A DNA stretch of 64,000 bases, taken from Phoronis australis (lineage: Eukaryota; Phoronida; Phoronidae). The DNA is taken from the NCBI GenBank assembly GCA_002633005.1, contig NMRA01000709.1, positions 119,380 through 183,379 of the forward strand. Reading direction: 5' to 3'. The stretch's first letter is position 1. The number at the start of each line of letters is the position of its first letter. Of the stretch, positions 1-13,259 are shown piece after piece. The notes under the pieces are model-generated. The model saw only the letters and a program-made list of their open reading frames with translations. It did no database searches and was not told the DNA's origin. The position numbers and the translations under genes were made by a program.

Positions 1-893
1 CCGCCGGAACGGGATACAAAGTGTTATTTTCGTTAATGCAAATGTATAAGTTGCCGTGGTGTATTCCAATTTGTTTTGACAATTTCATGTTTTATTTTTG
101 TTAAAAAGTTTTATTTTGACCGACTCGAGTTTTGCAGTTCAAGAGAGAAGTGGTCATGTGGCAGATTCTGAATGATCTGATTGGTCCAAGCCATTGTTTA
201 CGAATTCTGCTTGCCTATTTTGAGTGTTCTTGTAGTCATTTCTTTTGCCACATAAATTGTTCTACACCAGCGTGGCTTATGAACAATTATGATCTCCTGT
301 ATGTGCTGTTTTAAACTGAAAAGTTTGGCTCACTTATGATTATGATTGATGTGTTCTATAGTTTAAGGTATGTTGTTTTTGACTTTATTTTTTCGATGCT
401 AATAGTTGGGGTATGAGCCACAGGTTTTCGTCTTAACTTTTTCCATTGCGTTGGAATTAAATTTTTTGTTATAATTAAATATGTATGCATTTCAGGCTTT
501 CCAGATAATCTGGGTGTATTTTCAAAATTTTTTCATGATTTTGTATCGTAATTATAACAACGTAAAATAATGAAAATAATTTTATAGGTCTCCCTGCAGC
601 AAATCAAGAATAACCTTCTGTCACTCACAGTGCAAATTTTGCATCATTATCTTTATTATTTTAATTTTAAAAAAATATCTTTTGTTGCATCTAAGTGCCT
701 TCATAATTGTTGCTGAAATAGGTGTCAGGTACTGCTTAAAATGAGTGCATTTTGCCAACACGACACAGTTACAGGGTATCTTGTGATAATAATGTTTACT
801 TTGGATGTGTTGAGGTATGGTTGTTTAGATTGCAATGTGTTTTTGGGGCAGTAAAAATTTTCCTCTTTTTTTCATGGGTCATTCCAAGCCCTG
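1..893 (-). mobile_element. F-family TIR element, left part outside window
   Basis: The segment is the reverse complement of 49699-50540 over its length, including the tip ATTCCAAGCCCTG at 881-893. It has no credible coding frame; a 60-codon frame at 132-314 lies inside the repeat. The other end lies left of the window. Confidence 0.7.
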
Positions 894-1445
894 ATACAAC
901 TACCCCAGTTGCCCTGTGTAAGTAAACACAGCTTAAAATCCTAGAAGCACACGTTTTAACCTTTGTTAAATTGTTAGAAGAAGTTACAAGTATCCAAGCA
1001 GCACCTATCCCATAACCAATTCATAATTTCTAGTCGAAGAAAGTTTAAATAAATGCGTCACTCGTGATTCTGACCTGAAGAACACTACGCCACTTTGAAC
1101 TTACCGCGAAACCGGATGTAGAATTCATTCAGGAACCAAGGCTTAAGAGCGCCGACTGTGCAACAAGAGCAGTGTCTGTTACCTGCCGAATGCTGACATT
1201 TACGTTAATAAAACCAAAGTAAAGACAATTTGTTTTGAAATTGGTGACGAAATGTGGCAAAACATTTTTTGACAATTTATTTTGCCAGACTCGAACCTGC
1301 AGCCGATGACCAGTGTGCAGACCGACCAGCACTGGCAAAAGGTGAAGGCTGCCGTCCCGCCTGTTTTATTGGAATAATTGGTTCAAATCATAAATGCTGT
1401 ATATATACAATGATAGTTTCAGACACTAGAATGCAATTACAGACT
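894..1445. other. No gene seen; B-box-like motif
   Basis: There is no supported coding. On the - strand near 1285-1300 GCAGGTTCGAGTC resembles a tRNA B box, but I could not find a matching A box or cloverleaf. Confidence 0.4.
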
Positions 1446-4038
1446 ACAGTACAGCCACTGAACTATTAGATTTCGTCCTGTCTGCCTCAGGGTTATCCAG
1501 ACAGGAGCGTAAGCGGAACGCAGGCGTGAGCGAAATCAGTCACGGTCTTCTCGACACGCTTACTCTCCAGGTAGCCGTCACGCTTATCTCCGGTTTGGTT
1601 AATGCCTTCTTCACGCTTTCCTCACACTTCCATCACGCTTTCTTCACACCTTTGGTAGATGTTGTAAACATGATGGTGCGCCGGACTAGTACGAATACAT
1701 GTGACATCTAGATCTCCGTGTCGTTTCGGTTGAGTAATCATCTTTCAACACTGGCTTCAGACTCACTCCGTGTTGGTCAAACAAAAGTAATCCTTAAGCT
1801 CGTCTGGCATTACACTTATGTTTTCCAATTTATGTCTAAAAAGACTCTCTCATCAACTACTTAACCGTGTTTGGTAAGTAACGGTGAACAAACGCACCCT
1901 GAGTTCACAACCATGTTTACATTGCTGTGGACTCCGTGTAACTTGTCACTGCTGGATATTGTTAATTTACCCTAAAAATAGCCTATGTATCTTGATACAT
2001 GTGTATGTGTTGTCACTCTGTAGATTTTTGCACTGTACTCGAGAACAGAAAAGTTCAATAGACCTCCCTGTGTGGGTGATGGCACCTTTCATCCCCATCC
2101 CCTACTTCAAGTGCATGTTAAGTCCCCAACACCTAGTGCGGTTTAATTAGTTGTAACCCCATCCGTTTAGTATTTTCTTCAGTAAATTATTAATATCAGT
2201 CACTTGTTTGACTTGTCAAATGCATGGTCTTGGATCAGTTTTCACCGCATGATGCGGGAATTTGGGATAAATGCTCGCAGAATTCAGGTGCTACGCTTTG
2301 CCGTGTAAGAATTACCAATGAATACGAATACCAGATTTTCAAACCAAAACATAAAGCCAGAAATGCCTGAGGGTTGTTCCAGCAAAATCTGTGTGGGGGT
2401 GGGCTGTTGAATTAAAATTTTATGGGTGGTTGTCTTTAAAAAAGAATTTAAATTATGGGTGGTCCATCTTCAAAGAAGTAAATCATTAAAAGTGGGTGGT
2501 CTTTTTGTCATGTAAATGTTGGCAGTTGGGTATTTTCAGCCTAACACAGACCTCAATGCCCTCTAAAAAACTCACAAAAAATTTACTTGACAGATACCCA
2601 AAAATACCTCATAGCAAGCCCATGTTGCTAGTGTACAGAGTGCAACATGTACACTACCATTACTCAAGTCATGGGCAAGTAACTTGATTATAGGGACATG
2701 TCGTAGTCATATGAGAATGAAAATTACTGTAACACTAAAGTGGTGTTCACACATCTAAGAAAACTGAGACTTTTAATAAAAAATTTGAGGATTCATACAG
2801 ACAAGTTCTAATACTCACTTGGCATAGCAGCCTGAAAGCATTCATGGAGACACTTTCAGATTCATAGAATTGTGTTATTGAAAATTTTATCGAATTTACA
2901 GACACATGGTAGACAGAGACACCTGGTGGTTGTCTAAAATATTGCTGACAGGTGTCTTTGAAAAGCAAGTTTCTGGTAACTGACACTTCAGGAAACAGAC
3001 CTGTGGACTCTAGTTTTCACTTATATATAATTATTTGTTTTTATATAAACTAATAAAGAATCTTAACACGCGTGTACATGGCAGAAATATTCAATTGCCT
3101 TCACGATATGAAGGACCATAGCATGTCAATTCTGAGCACATTGATCCCAAGTTCCGGCTTCATGCAGAGAAAACTGATCGTGCCCATGCATTTGACGAGT
3201 CAAACAGATCACTGCTATTATTATTTTAGTGAAGAAGTACCCCGGGGATACTGTGAACTCAGTCGAAACGCATGTACTACGGGGAGGGGGCTACAAATAA
3301 TTAAACTGCACTACGAATTGAGGACGTTTTAGTCAAAACATGCTTGCAGTAAGGGATGGGTATGGGTATGTCAGAATGGCGGCCTATTGAAATTTTCGTA
3401 CGCCAGTGCGGTGCAAAAATTTACGGAGTGACACAATACTTCACAAGATGCGTAGGCTATTTTTACGGCAAATTAACTATATCCAGCTGTGACAAGTTTC
3501 AAGGATTCCACAGCCATGTAAAGACGACTCTGGACACAGGGTCGCGTGTATTCTTATTTACTAACCGTGGTTACTGTACTTGTATGTCGTTGATGGGACT
3601 GGGTATTAAGTCGAAAATAGAAATATGTACATGTAACCCTAACACAAGATGAGCTGAAGGAAGACGTGTGTATGAACAACACGTGGAATTACAAAGTTAG
3701 TCAGAACCCAAGTGTGATAGATGACTGCTTGCAAAGATACTCTATAATATAGTATAATGTCTTCGCAACTTGTCCGAAATGACAGGCAATCAAGACTTTA
3801 CATGTATTTTCATTGATTAGCCCGGTGCCCTAACATGGTTACCACAGGTACCGAAGGCGTGAAGAAAACCTGAGGAAAGCGTGAACTAAACCAGAGGTAA
3901 GCGTGAGGACTACCCGGAGAGTAGGCGTGAGGCGACCATGACTGATTTCTGTCACGCCTGTGTTCCGGTTGCGCTCCAGTCTGGGCAGGCGTGAGGTAGC
4001 CCGGAGGAAGTCTAAAAATTCAGTGGCTGTACCGTACT
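1446..4038. mobile_element. Fold-back element I with ~190-bp inverted ends
   Basis: The segment 1446-1670 is the imperfect reverse complement of 3835-4038. Both begin GTACAGCCACTGAA and run through repeated CACGCTT / AGGCGTGAG motifs (CAGGCGTGAG, GAAATCAGTCA). The interior (1680-3830) has only short frames and no recognisable transposase, so it is non-autonomous. Confidence 0.65.
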
Positions 4039-4313
4039 ACAGGTTACTTACCGTATTCGCCCTAATATGCGCCAAGAGCGCATAGAAAAATTTGCTTCAG
4101 GAGGGGGGCCGCTTATTATAGCCTTAAAGTGGTTGAAATCTGGTCTCTGAAACAGGTGAGATCATAAGCTAGAATTCATCAAATTTACGCTCTGTGACGC
4201 TTCTGTAACCTATGACAGAGTTTCTACAAAGTTGTAGTCCATTCCTATCAAACTTTGTTGTTAAATTACGAGCATTTTTCAGAAAATGCCAGTGCAAAAA
4301 CTCGCCAACAGAT

Positions 4314-5306
4314 CAGGGCTTCATCTAGGATTTCGAACATAGGGTGTCCAAAATGGGGTTCCCAATATTCCAGGGCGTCCATGATTCCAACGCCGCATTA
4401 CCCCCCTCTCCCCACCCCATTCACCAGTAACCCCCCCTCCCAACACACACAGTGAGGTTTTTTACAATTAAAAAATGCGTTGAACAAGGCTTTTACACCT
4501 AAGTTTAAAAAAACAGCTCCCTTGTATTGGGCTTTTTTAAGTACTAAAATACTGTTGATCAAGACTTTTATGTTTAAATTTACGAAAACAGCCAAATAGC
4601 TTACCAAACGGGTATTACAGATATAACAGATATTGGTTGAACGATGAGTGCACTGTTTTTGGTCATCTCAAGTCAAATTCTGTTATAAAGTTTCTTATAT
4701 CAACTTCACTAGCTTTATATTCTGTACAATGAGTCATCAAAGCTGCAGTTACCAACAAAAGGAAAATGCACAGATGATGTTGGTTTATATTTTGACAACA
4801 GGTGTCACTGCTGCTCCATTTTAGACGCACATAGAAAAGCATGAAACAGGCGAAAACTCAAACATTTTAAATGGGGATATTCGTGCGGCACATCATATTA
4901 TTAAAATAATGACATTTATTTTGCTTTTGGTATTTTTAAAAAAAGATGAAGTACATGAAATTACAGCTCTGAAACACCAGTTTGGAGTTAAGCAAGGTCC
5001 ATGTCCCTATATAAAGTACAGAATGGCAGTGGCATGTGAGTCTATTGAAAGCAGACACTCTGGCAACCAACCACGTGCTAAGGATTGACAGGCCTACCAA
5101 ATAGGTTGAAAATAGTTTGAATATTGCAACATTTTAAATACTTTGGGCCAACTTCCCTCTTTGATTAACTGGGAGTCTTAGTAATATTTCAATGTGGGTG
5201 TCCAAACTGGAGAGATTCTAATTGACAGGGCGTCCAAATGATACATTGGGCGTCCTTGCCAGGGCGTCTACATTAGTGCTAGGGACGTACGCTGCATGAA
5301 GGCCTG
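4314..5306. mobile_element. hAT-like non-autonomous element N
   Basis: The ends CAGGGCTTCAT and ATGAAGGCCTG form inverted termini. A perfect 8-bp target duplication CAACAGAT flanks it (4306-4313 and 5307-5314), which is diagnostic of hAT transposition. It sits inside the first B copy, whose other copies lack it. The interior has a C-rich tract (4380-4445) and no transposase. Confidence 0.8.
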
Positions 5307-6044
5307 CAACAGATGCGGCGCTGCCTCGCGATCGTTGATAGGTCAACTTGAATTCTTCAGTAAAAATATAGTTTCGACTCAACAAATAACCTGAAGGCCT
5401 CCTTAAGTTTTCAAAGTAATGTCTCTAAGATTTAAGTTTCTGTGGAGTCTGGATTAACTGCATCATTAAGTACAAATCTGCACTAGATCGTACTCCACAA
5501 CATGAGAAAAATCTCTGGACGAATACTCATGTTGTTGTCATGTGATGTTAGTTTTGAAGTTCGTCTGCGTAGTGTATTAGTGAGCGAGCGCATGCGTGTC
5601 ATCAGAGTTCATTTGCCAGTGAGAGTAAACGCGATGTAGCGATCTAGGTGTGCATTGTAAAGCAGGAAATTAACGCAGGCAGTTAAGCAGAACGTGTTTT
5701 ATTTAGTACTTGTTGATCTCATCTGCTAAAAAACGTTCAAGGCGATTTTTTCTCAAATGAGATTATCTTATTTATTCTCAAAGTGTGCGGAAGGGTTCCG
5801 CCCTTTTTTATATCCACTTAGGGCCATAAAAATGGTATGAAACAAATCTATACCTTACCCTAAACATGTTTACAATGTTACATTTTTATTTCCTCAATTA
5901 GCATTTTCTTAATTAGAAGTTCAATTTTTGCCATGCGGAATATTACGCACTGACTGCGGAATATTCCGTGGATTTTGCGGAATATTACGCAGATTTTGCG
6001 GAATATTACGCACTTGAAGAATACTGCGCACGTTTTGTGGACTA

Positions 6045-8228
6045 CCAGGACTCGATGCTATTAAAATCGCCAGGTCGCATTTTGCGACCTAGCCAAAATC
6101 CCAGGTCGCATTTTCAAAATCCAGCTCGCATTCGTAAATGCCAGGTTGCAAAATTTTCCCGCCATTTTTACACGCCAAAATAGATTTTTTAGATCATCGA
6201 GAAAATGTTTAGATTATGCTCTTACCTGCAGCGTTAAATACTCACAAATTTCGGATCTCAAAATTGACTACATTCATGCAGGTACGGCCTTACTGTTCTT
6301 CACGAACGCCATTGAAAGACTCTAGAGCGCAAGGAAAGTTGCCGACGTGAAAGTTGAATCCGTGCTCTCTAATTGACTTGTGCATTCGAGTAGCTAAATT
6401 TGCGATGTGAAATGGGAGAAAATGCCCGTTGAAAACGTTTCCGGGATTTTGTTAGATCTGGCCTGCTACTGGCTGTCATCAAAGTCGTTAATGATTCAAA
6501 CTAACTCGGGTAATGGCGAGTTTGCTTCTCAATACCTTCCAAGTACGGGAAAAATAGGTCAGTCACAAAACGACACGCATGTCACTTGTGTTAACTTTCT
6601 TTCCGAGAGATAAAACAAAGCCGGGATTTGGCTTTTACATATTGTGAAAAGACGTTTTTGAAAACTGAAGTTGTGTAAAATGAAAGTGACACACCACATA
6701 AGCTGCGTGTCAATTTTAAACCCCACGCGGTCGTTTGTAGTACGCTATGATGGGCGCTAGCTTGAACTGTGGGCGCTTAATTGGAAATTTTCAACCTTTA
6801 AGAGGGGACTTTTAATAGATCAGTGAGCGCTTATTATGAAACACTTTAAAGGTAGAGAGTGGGCTTGTGTGTGAGCATAGTCGTTAACCTCAGTGTTTGC
6901 GGTAATAAAATATTAAAACGCTGCAATGGTAAGAAACGTTATAATAATACGATTTTGCGAGGCAAACTCTATCTAGTGGGGTGACTTTCTGGATATCATT
7001 ACCACCTACATTGTACCCTTTTTAGCCACCCGGAATGGTTTTGTTTTTAACTGCCCGCTTCAGCCGGAACAAGGTTGTTTCTATAGGAGTCTGAACATTT
7101 TACGGCGACGGTGGTTCGGGGAGCGAAAAGTTGCCGGGGGGTGTATGAAAAGAAGAATGGAAAGTTCGCTAACTTGAACCACAATTTCGCATCTAGTGCC
7201 AGTTTAGTTGCAATAGCTGACTACGGGCATAGAATACAGGGTTTACAGAACATCGACTTCGGGAAACATCGGAACAAGAAAACGTCAATTCTGGGTTATA
7301 TCGGTCGCGGGATATCGGGTCTTTTATAACCGCTGGGAATCTGAGTTCATTTTCAAATAAACCAGAGCCAAGCCGGTATACTCTTTCATTTAGGACTGTC
7401 GCTGTTCTTTGAAGTTGTGTGCACGCGTGAGTTCACGCACTTGAATCGCTGGAGTAGGCCTATACTTTACGTTGGCAACAACGTGTGAAAGACAAATCAT
7501 ATTTCACGCACGTAGCCCCAGAAACAAGTAAAGGGTTTGAGAATTTCTTGGCAACTGAAAGTAAAGACGTGACCATCGTTTGGCGATTAATAAGGTTGTC
7601 ATTTTCACTTTGGCTGTCTTAATACGATAAAAAGGAGAAGCACATCTCAGTCTAAGTCACGATTGTCTGAAGGGACTGCTTGCGCACTAACGGTGCCGCA
7701 TTGCGATATCAGGGATATTGTCGTGGATATTTGATACATGTAATAAGGACATCTTATGTGAAAATAAACATTTTTGTCCACCACAAAGTTTGGTAAGTTG
7801 ATCGCTTAAGGATTAGTAGAAACACTGTCGTTTTGTGAAGTTTTATCACGTGTTAAGCAGTGGCCCGAAACTTTCTTCGGCGAATCCGGGAATTTACAAA
7901 AGTGGCCGAAAGTGTTAGCCAATGAAACGCTTCAAAGATCGATTCTGCATATCCCATGTTCACGCGACTTGCTTACAAGTCATCGGGAGGGCTGTTCTCG
8001 GTTAGTGTTCCTTTGAACTTGGATTAGGCAACAACCGAATAACGGTTGGATTAACAAGAGCTGCTTTGTATTTGCCAGGTATCTGTTGAGAACTGTAAAA
8101 ATTCAGCCCGCATTCGTTGGAAATTCCAGGTCGCATTTTGCGACTTGATACGAGCTGACAAAAATCTCAGCTCGCATTTCCAAATTTCAGGTCGCAAATG
8201 CGACATGCAGCTCGTTATGTCGAGCCCT
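6045..8228 (+). mobile_element. Element A, copy 1 (full length)
   Basis: The tips CAGGACTCGA and TCGAGCCCTG are inverted. ACTAC flanks both sides, consistent with a 5-bp duplication when compared with the uninterrupted opposite arm of element C (15000-15060). Just inside the ends are repeats of CAGGTCGCATTT / CAGCTCGCATT. The interior includes GGGCGCTTAATTGG near 6770. No transposase frame; the small frames here are remnants. Confidence 0.65.
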
Positions 8229-8354
8229 GACTACTGTGACTTGCGAAATATTATGTTTATTTTGTGGAATAATAATCAAAATAATTTATTTTTAAAAATC
8301 AATGTGACAGTTCCAGAAGCGTTCCACAAACAGAAAAGTTTAGCACAGGACTAA

Positions 8355-9500
8355 AATGTGACAGTTGTGGAACCGTTACGCATGCGAAACTGTTCCGCAT
8401 GGGGAGCGATTTCCCTAACAGAATGGTTTTGCTGGGTATTTGGTTTCATCAATTAACTTAAAATACATTCCATTATCAATGCCACTTGAAAGTGTCGATG
8501 TGACACTCCTAACAGTAATTAGTTGATCAACGTGACTGTTGCGGAACCGTTCCGCAAACAATACTTTTGTGATCCTCACAATTTTTAAAAAAATTTTCTT
8601 GTACATTTCAGTTGAAATATATTCTGTTCTCAATAGCATATGAGATAATCATTGTGTCAACATGAACAATGATTAATCAGTGGGGAACTTGCTGAATGAT
8701 TTGTGATGCTGAAACTACCTCAAGCAGACTTGTGGAAATTTAACATCTTGTCTATGCCATTTTACTGCTTTTGGTTGAACCTTAACACAAGCCACGAAAT
8801 ATTCGAATCTTAACATGCAACAAGCATTAAACATTAAAGTATCAGAATTTCTACCCCAACAATAATTAATTAATAAAAGTGGCAGTTGCGGAGCCGTTCT
8901 GCATGCGGAAACGTTCCGCATTCGGAATTGTTCCACATGGGGAGCGATTTCCCAAACAAAATGGTTTTGCGGGGTATTTGTTTTCACCAATCAACTTAAA
9001 ATGCATTCCATTCCCATGCCACTTGAAAGTATCAATGTGACTATCCTAACAATAATTAGTTGATCAATGCGACAGAACCGCATGCGGAACGGTTCTGCAA
9101 ACAATAGCTTTGAGGAGCTCTCAATCGTTTAAAATTTTTTCTTGCACATTTAAGTTGAAATGTATTCTATGTCAATAACACATGAAAATATCAATGTGTC
9201 AGCACGAACAATGATTAATCAGTGGGGAACTTGCTGAATGATTTGTGATGCAGAAACCTACCTCAAGACATTTTGTCTATGGCATTTAAGTGCTTGTGGT
9301 AGAATTTAACACAAGCCAGGAAATATTCAAATCTTAGTGTGCAACAAGTATGAACATGAATGTATCAGAATTTCTACCCTAACAATAATTATTTAATAAA
9401 TGTGACAGTTGCGGAACGGATCCGCATGCAAAACCATTCCGCATGGGGAGCGATTTCCAGAACAATGGTTTTGCAATGTATTTTTTTGTCCAAACATCTG
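8355..9500 (+). repeat. Satellite array of element C, left arm
   Basis: Monomers share GTGACAGTTGCGGAACCGTTCCGCATGC-like cores, GGGGAGCGATTTCC, and AACAATAATTAGTTGATCAA spacers. Five cores occur (about 8360, 8540, 8885, 9070, 9410). Confidence 0.75.
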
Positions 9501-12500
9501 ATAATGCATTTCGTTATCAATGCCACGTGAAAGTATCAATGTGACAATCCTTAACGTGCAACAAGCATAAACATGAATAGCGACAGTCCTAAGTAACAGA
9601 AACGGGCGAGACTATATACTTTTAACCATTGTCTCATTTCTCTGGCCTGATTTTTTCGAATATATGTTTTATCAAGTGCACTGCAGACGACAACTCAGCG
9701 CGGCAGACGAAGTCGCTGAAAGCGGAGGTTTTGACGCCGGCGGCGTTCTTAAACTTTGCAAACATGGGAAGAAAATAAAGTGAGAAAAACGTTCAAGTAT
9801 TATATTTTGAAGTGAGTCCATGACCCAAGACAATAACTCGTTACTTGTATAACTGCAATTCACATTGCTAAACCACCGTCTCGGAGGCCCGGCGTCGTTG
9901 CGCTCATTGTGATCATCGATCTTTTTCTAAAAGTCGGGGAATCGCGCGTTTCCTTAGCACTGGGCGCTAAATCGTCATTCTTTAAAAGTCGGGGATGGGC
10001 GCTTAACCGAGAGGTGGGCGCTTAACTGGAAATCTTCAAAAATCGCAGGGGGGCGCTTAACCGAGCAGTGGGCGGTTAAATCGAAAATCCACCTCAAGTA
10101 GGGGGTGGGCGGTTAATTGAGCATGGGCGTTAACCCGAACGTTTACGGTATACAACGCTGTCAAAATTCTTTTGAAAATCGAAGCTCATTACCCATGCTT
10201 TTTGAATACCACACAATTCCATATCCATAGGGGTATAATATTTTTTCATTTCCAGAGCCCAACAGTCTCAGTTTTCTCTACCATTTAAATAGTAGCTATA
10301 GCAGTAGTTGCTACATGTTTTTATTGTTCTAATTACTGTTAGTAATAGCAGAATTACCAGGTGTTATTATTGTTGGTGTTATTATTATTGGTATTTTTAT
10401 TATATTTGTTATTACCATTTTCAAATTATGTGTGTGAATGACTGTAAGAGTGAGTGAGTGAAATTTCTCAAATTTTGTTTACTTAAGACGGACTACAAGA
10501 ACTGGCAACGATACCCAACACTACCTTCACTAATTCTGGTGATAACATTAATGAGAGTGAAAAAACTAACATTCAAGTGACAAATGAACTACTTGCCTGT
10601 TGTGAAACTGATTGATGCTGACGAATCTAGACTTTCATATGGATCCGATATGCAGTTCAGCAGTTATATCTAATGGTGGTTGACCATCCCCATTTCATTT
10701 CAAAACCAGTACTATCCCCATAGTGGTATCCAGTTATGTAATCGAATTACAAAGGTAGCTAGCTCAGGCCAAGCCTCATAACATCAGTTAATACCCTGCA
10801 TTGTTGGCTTTGCCAGGTCTACTAAAGAACTGCTTGAGAATAGACCATCATTCATCAAGAGGGATAGTAAATTTAAGCAACTAATCAGATAATCCTAACA
10901 ATATGTTCATGCACACTGCTAGGTCATTGTTCATTTTTTCTTAGAACTTGACCATTTAATTCTAATACAATCACCTTAGAATTTAAGTATTTTAGGTGCA
11001 TAATAACTTATTAAACTTTAAGTTCATTCTAGGCTGGATTTTTCTCGGACATTTTTCATACCAGTGTAAGCAACTGTAGTACCCAAAACAGTGAACAAGT
11101 TTGTCACAAAGCACTGTATTCTCTAGATTCAATTCATATGTTATATTTGAGGATTCTTTTGGCCTGAAATTTGTTGTTCTGTCTTTGATAAATTTGTATT
11201 TTTTTCTTTGTTTGCACTTTTACCATCTTTAAACCTCTGCTTTACAGTATTGCTTTTCACCAGGTTTCTACACCTGGGTGTACAATCTGAAAATCTCTGA
11301 ATCAAAGTTTAACTGTTATAAACCAGTTGACACACTGGTTGACCTCCAAGCTGTACTGACCATTTATTGCTCTGTTTGCATCACATTACCAGAGGACAGC
11401 AGGAGGTTGGCAATTTAACTTCAGTGGCCAAGAAAGATTTCCCACACCTTGGCTAGAGTGATAGGTTCTCTATACATTGAAGTAAAGATTCTGCAATTTA
11501 TAACGCAATATGATGGAACAGTAAAATTTTATTTTGTCAAAATTTTCAACAAAAGTAAAAAAGAAGGAAACATTTACGTCATTACTTGTTAAACTGGAAA
11601 AATGGCTACTTTGGCAATTTTTTTTGTTCTGAATTGTGGAGTCTGCTGATATAACAAGGAGAACCCAAAACTATGTCAGCCGCATTTTTGCACATCCAAA
11701 CTTATTTAACAAGAACAATGTTTTACCATCCTTTAGGCTATTGAATCACGTGGTCATTCAAATGGAACTTTGCTATTTTTACTTTCTACTCATTCGTAAA
11801 TAAATTCTAAAACAAACAAAAGCGTAGACATTATATGTGTGTGCATGTTAATTCATTGTACACCAGCAAATTTTAATTCATTTACGATGAAATTTGTTTC
11901 GTTAGTTTATTCCCTTTAACTTTAACGTTTTCACATTCCCATCAATAGGACAAAATCATTGTGTGGTGAATTGAAGCTGTGGTTGTGAAATTTAGCATAT
12001 TTTTGCGAAAGTGAATTTTCTGTTTGAGCTAAGATACCTGTAGCTTGAAAACCAATACGGGGACTCTACTTTTTTGCTCATGTCATTGTACATACACAGG
12101 ATATTAATGAAAAAATTTTTAAAAATTAGGATTTTTCGATTAAATTTTTGCATAGAAGCCAAAATGCTCAATTGTGAGGTACCCAAAATCATGGAAAAAT
12201 GTGCTGTAACACTGATGTAAGAAAACCATTTAACCGGGAAATATTATTGAAGCTGCTGCAATATAAAATTGACATCCTGCAATGAAACGATACCATTTTC
12301 AAGAGGATTGCAAGTACTAATTTGATTAGAGATGAATTCTCACATTTTGCCCAAGGTACCCGTGTTCGCTCACATGGGGGAAAAACTAATGGGTGGCCCC
12401 CACTTTTTATTACAGATTTGTAGTACAAATTTTAAAATTAGCGCGTATGTGAACAACAACATGTTGATCAGCCTTTCAGTTTACTCACTATATAAACCAT

Positions 12501-13259
12501 TCTCAAAACAAAAGTTCACATTATTCAATCAGGTGACATAGGTGGAGAATAGACTCTACAGGTACACCTCAAATTGCATTGTGAGGGAAAAGACCTGAAA
12601 TCATAACAGTTGGAACTCAAATGAATCAATGTTTCTATTGAGATAGTGCTCAGCATGATTCAACAGCATATACATAGCTCCTTTGAGAGGAGACTGAGGG
12701 TGGCATTATCCTTGTCTAACACTTGAACACTAGAGAAATCTATAGTGCCACTAGTTGGCAATGAATGGATAAGAACAGCACTGTTTGTGTCTTTACAATG
12801 AGTCTTTGTTTACGTCTGCACTAATTTTAAAGTTCCTACTCATATTTTGTCCAAAAACAGTTGTGATTAGATTTGTAGCAGCCTAAAACCAAAATACAAA
12901 TTATAAAAACTTACAACAAGTCTATCAAAAATTAAAACTGCCGAGCCCCGTTATGTAAGTTATCTTACATAAAACCATGGTTTAGATTGACCACCTTTCT
13001 GGATTTTGGAAAATAACGACAGTTCCCACTGACACCTTTTTATTTCTGCTCCCCTGATTTTTCAGCTTTTGAAGAAATGCAAAATTGCCAAAATTTGTAT
13101 AAAGTTGTCAAAGCAGGCCAAGTTCGAAGCGATCAAGAAAGAATGTTATTTTTATTTTTCTGCTGAAAATAAGTAAACCAAGTAGTAAAAAATGCTCAAC
13201 CCCATGGCCCCCTCGTCCCATGCCCTGAGGCAATAGAGGTGTTTTTGCGATTTTTACAT
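9501..13259. other. Centre of element C; no gene seen
   Basis: Only short frames occur. At 9955-10150 the motif GGGCGSTTAA is iterated about six times, ending GGGCGTTAACCCGAACGTTT, and recurs at 56270-56455. Confidence 0.5.

Noticed and set aside
1285-1345. Possible tRNA on the - strand (GGTTCGAGTC)
   Set aside because: Only a B-box-like motif; no convincing A box, acceptor stem or cloverleaf.
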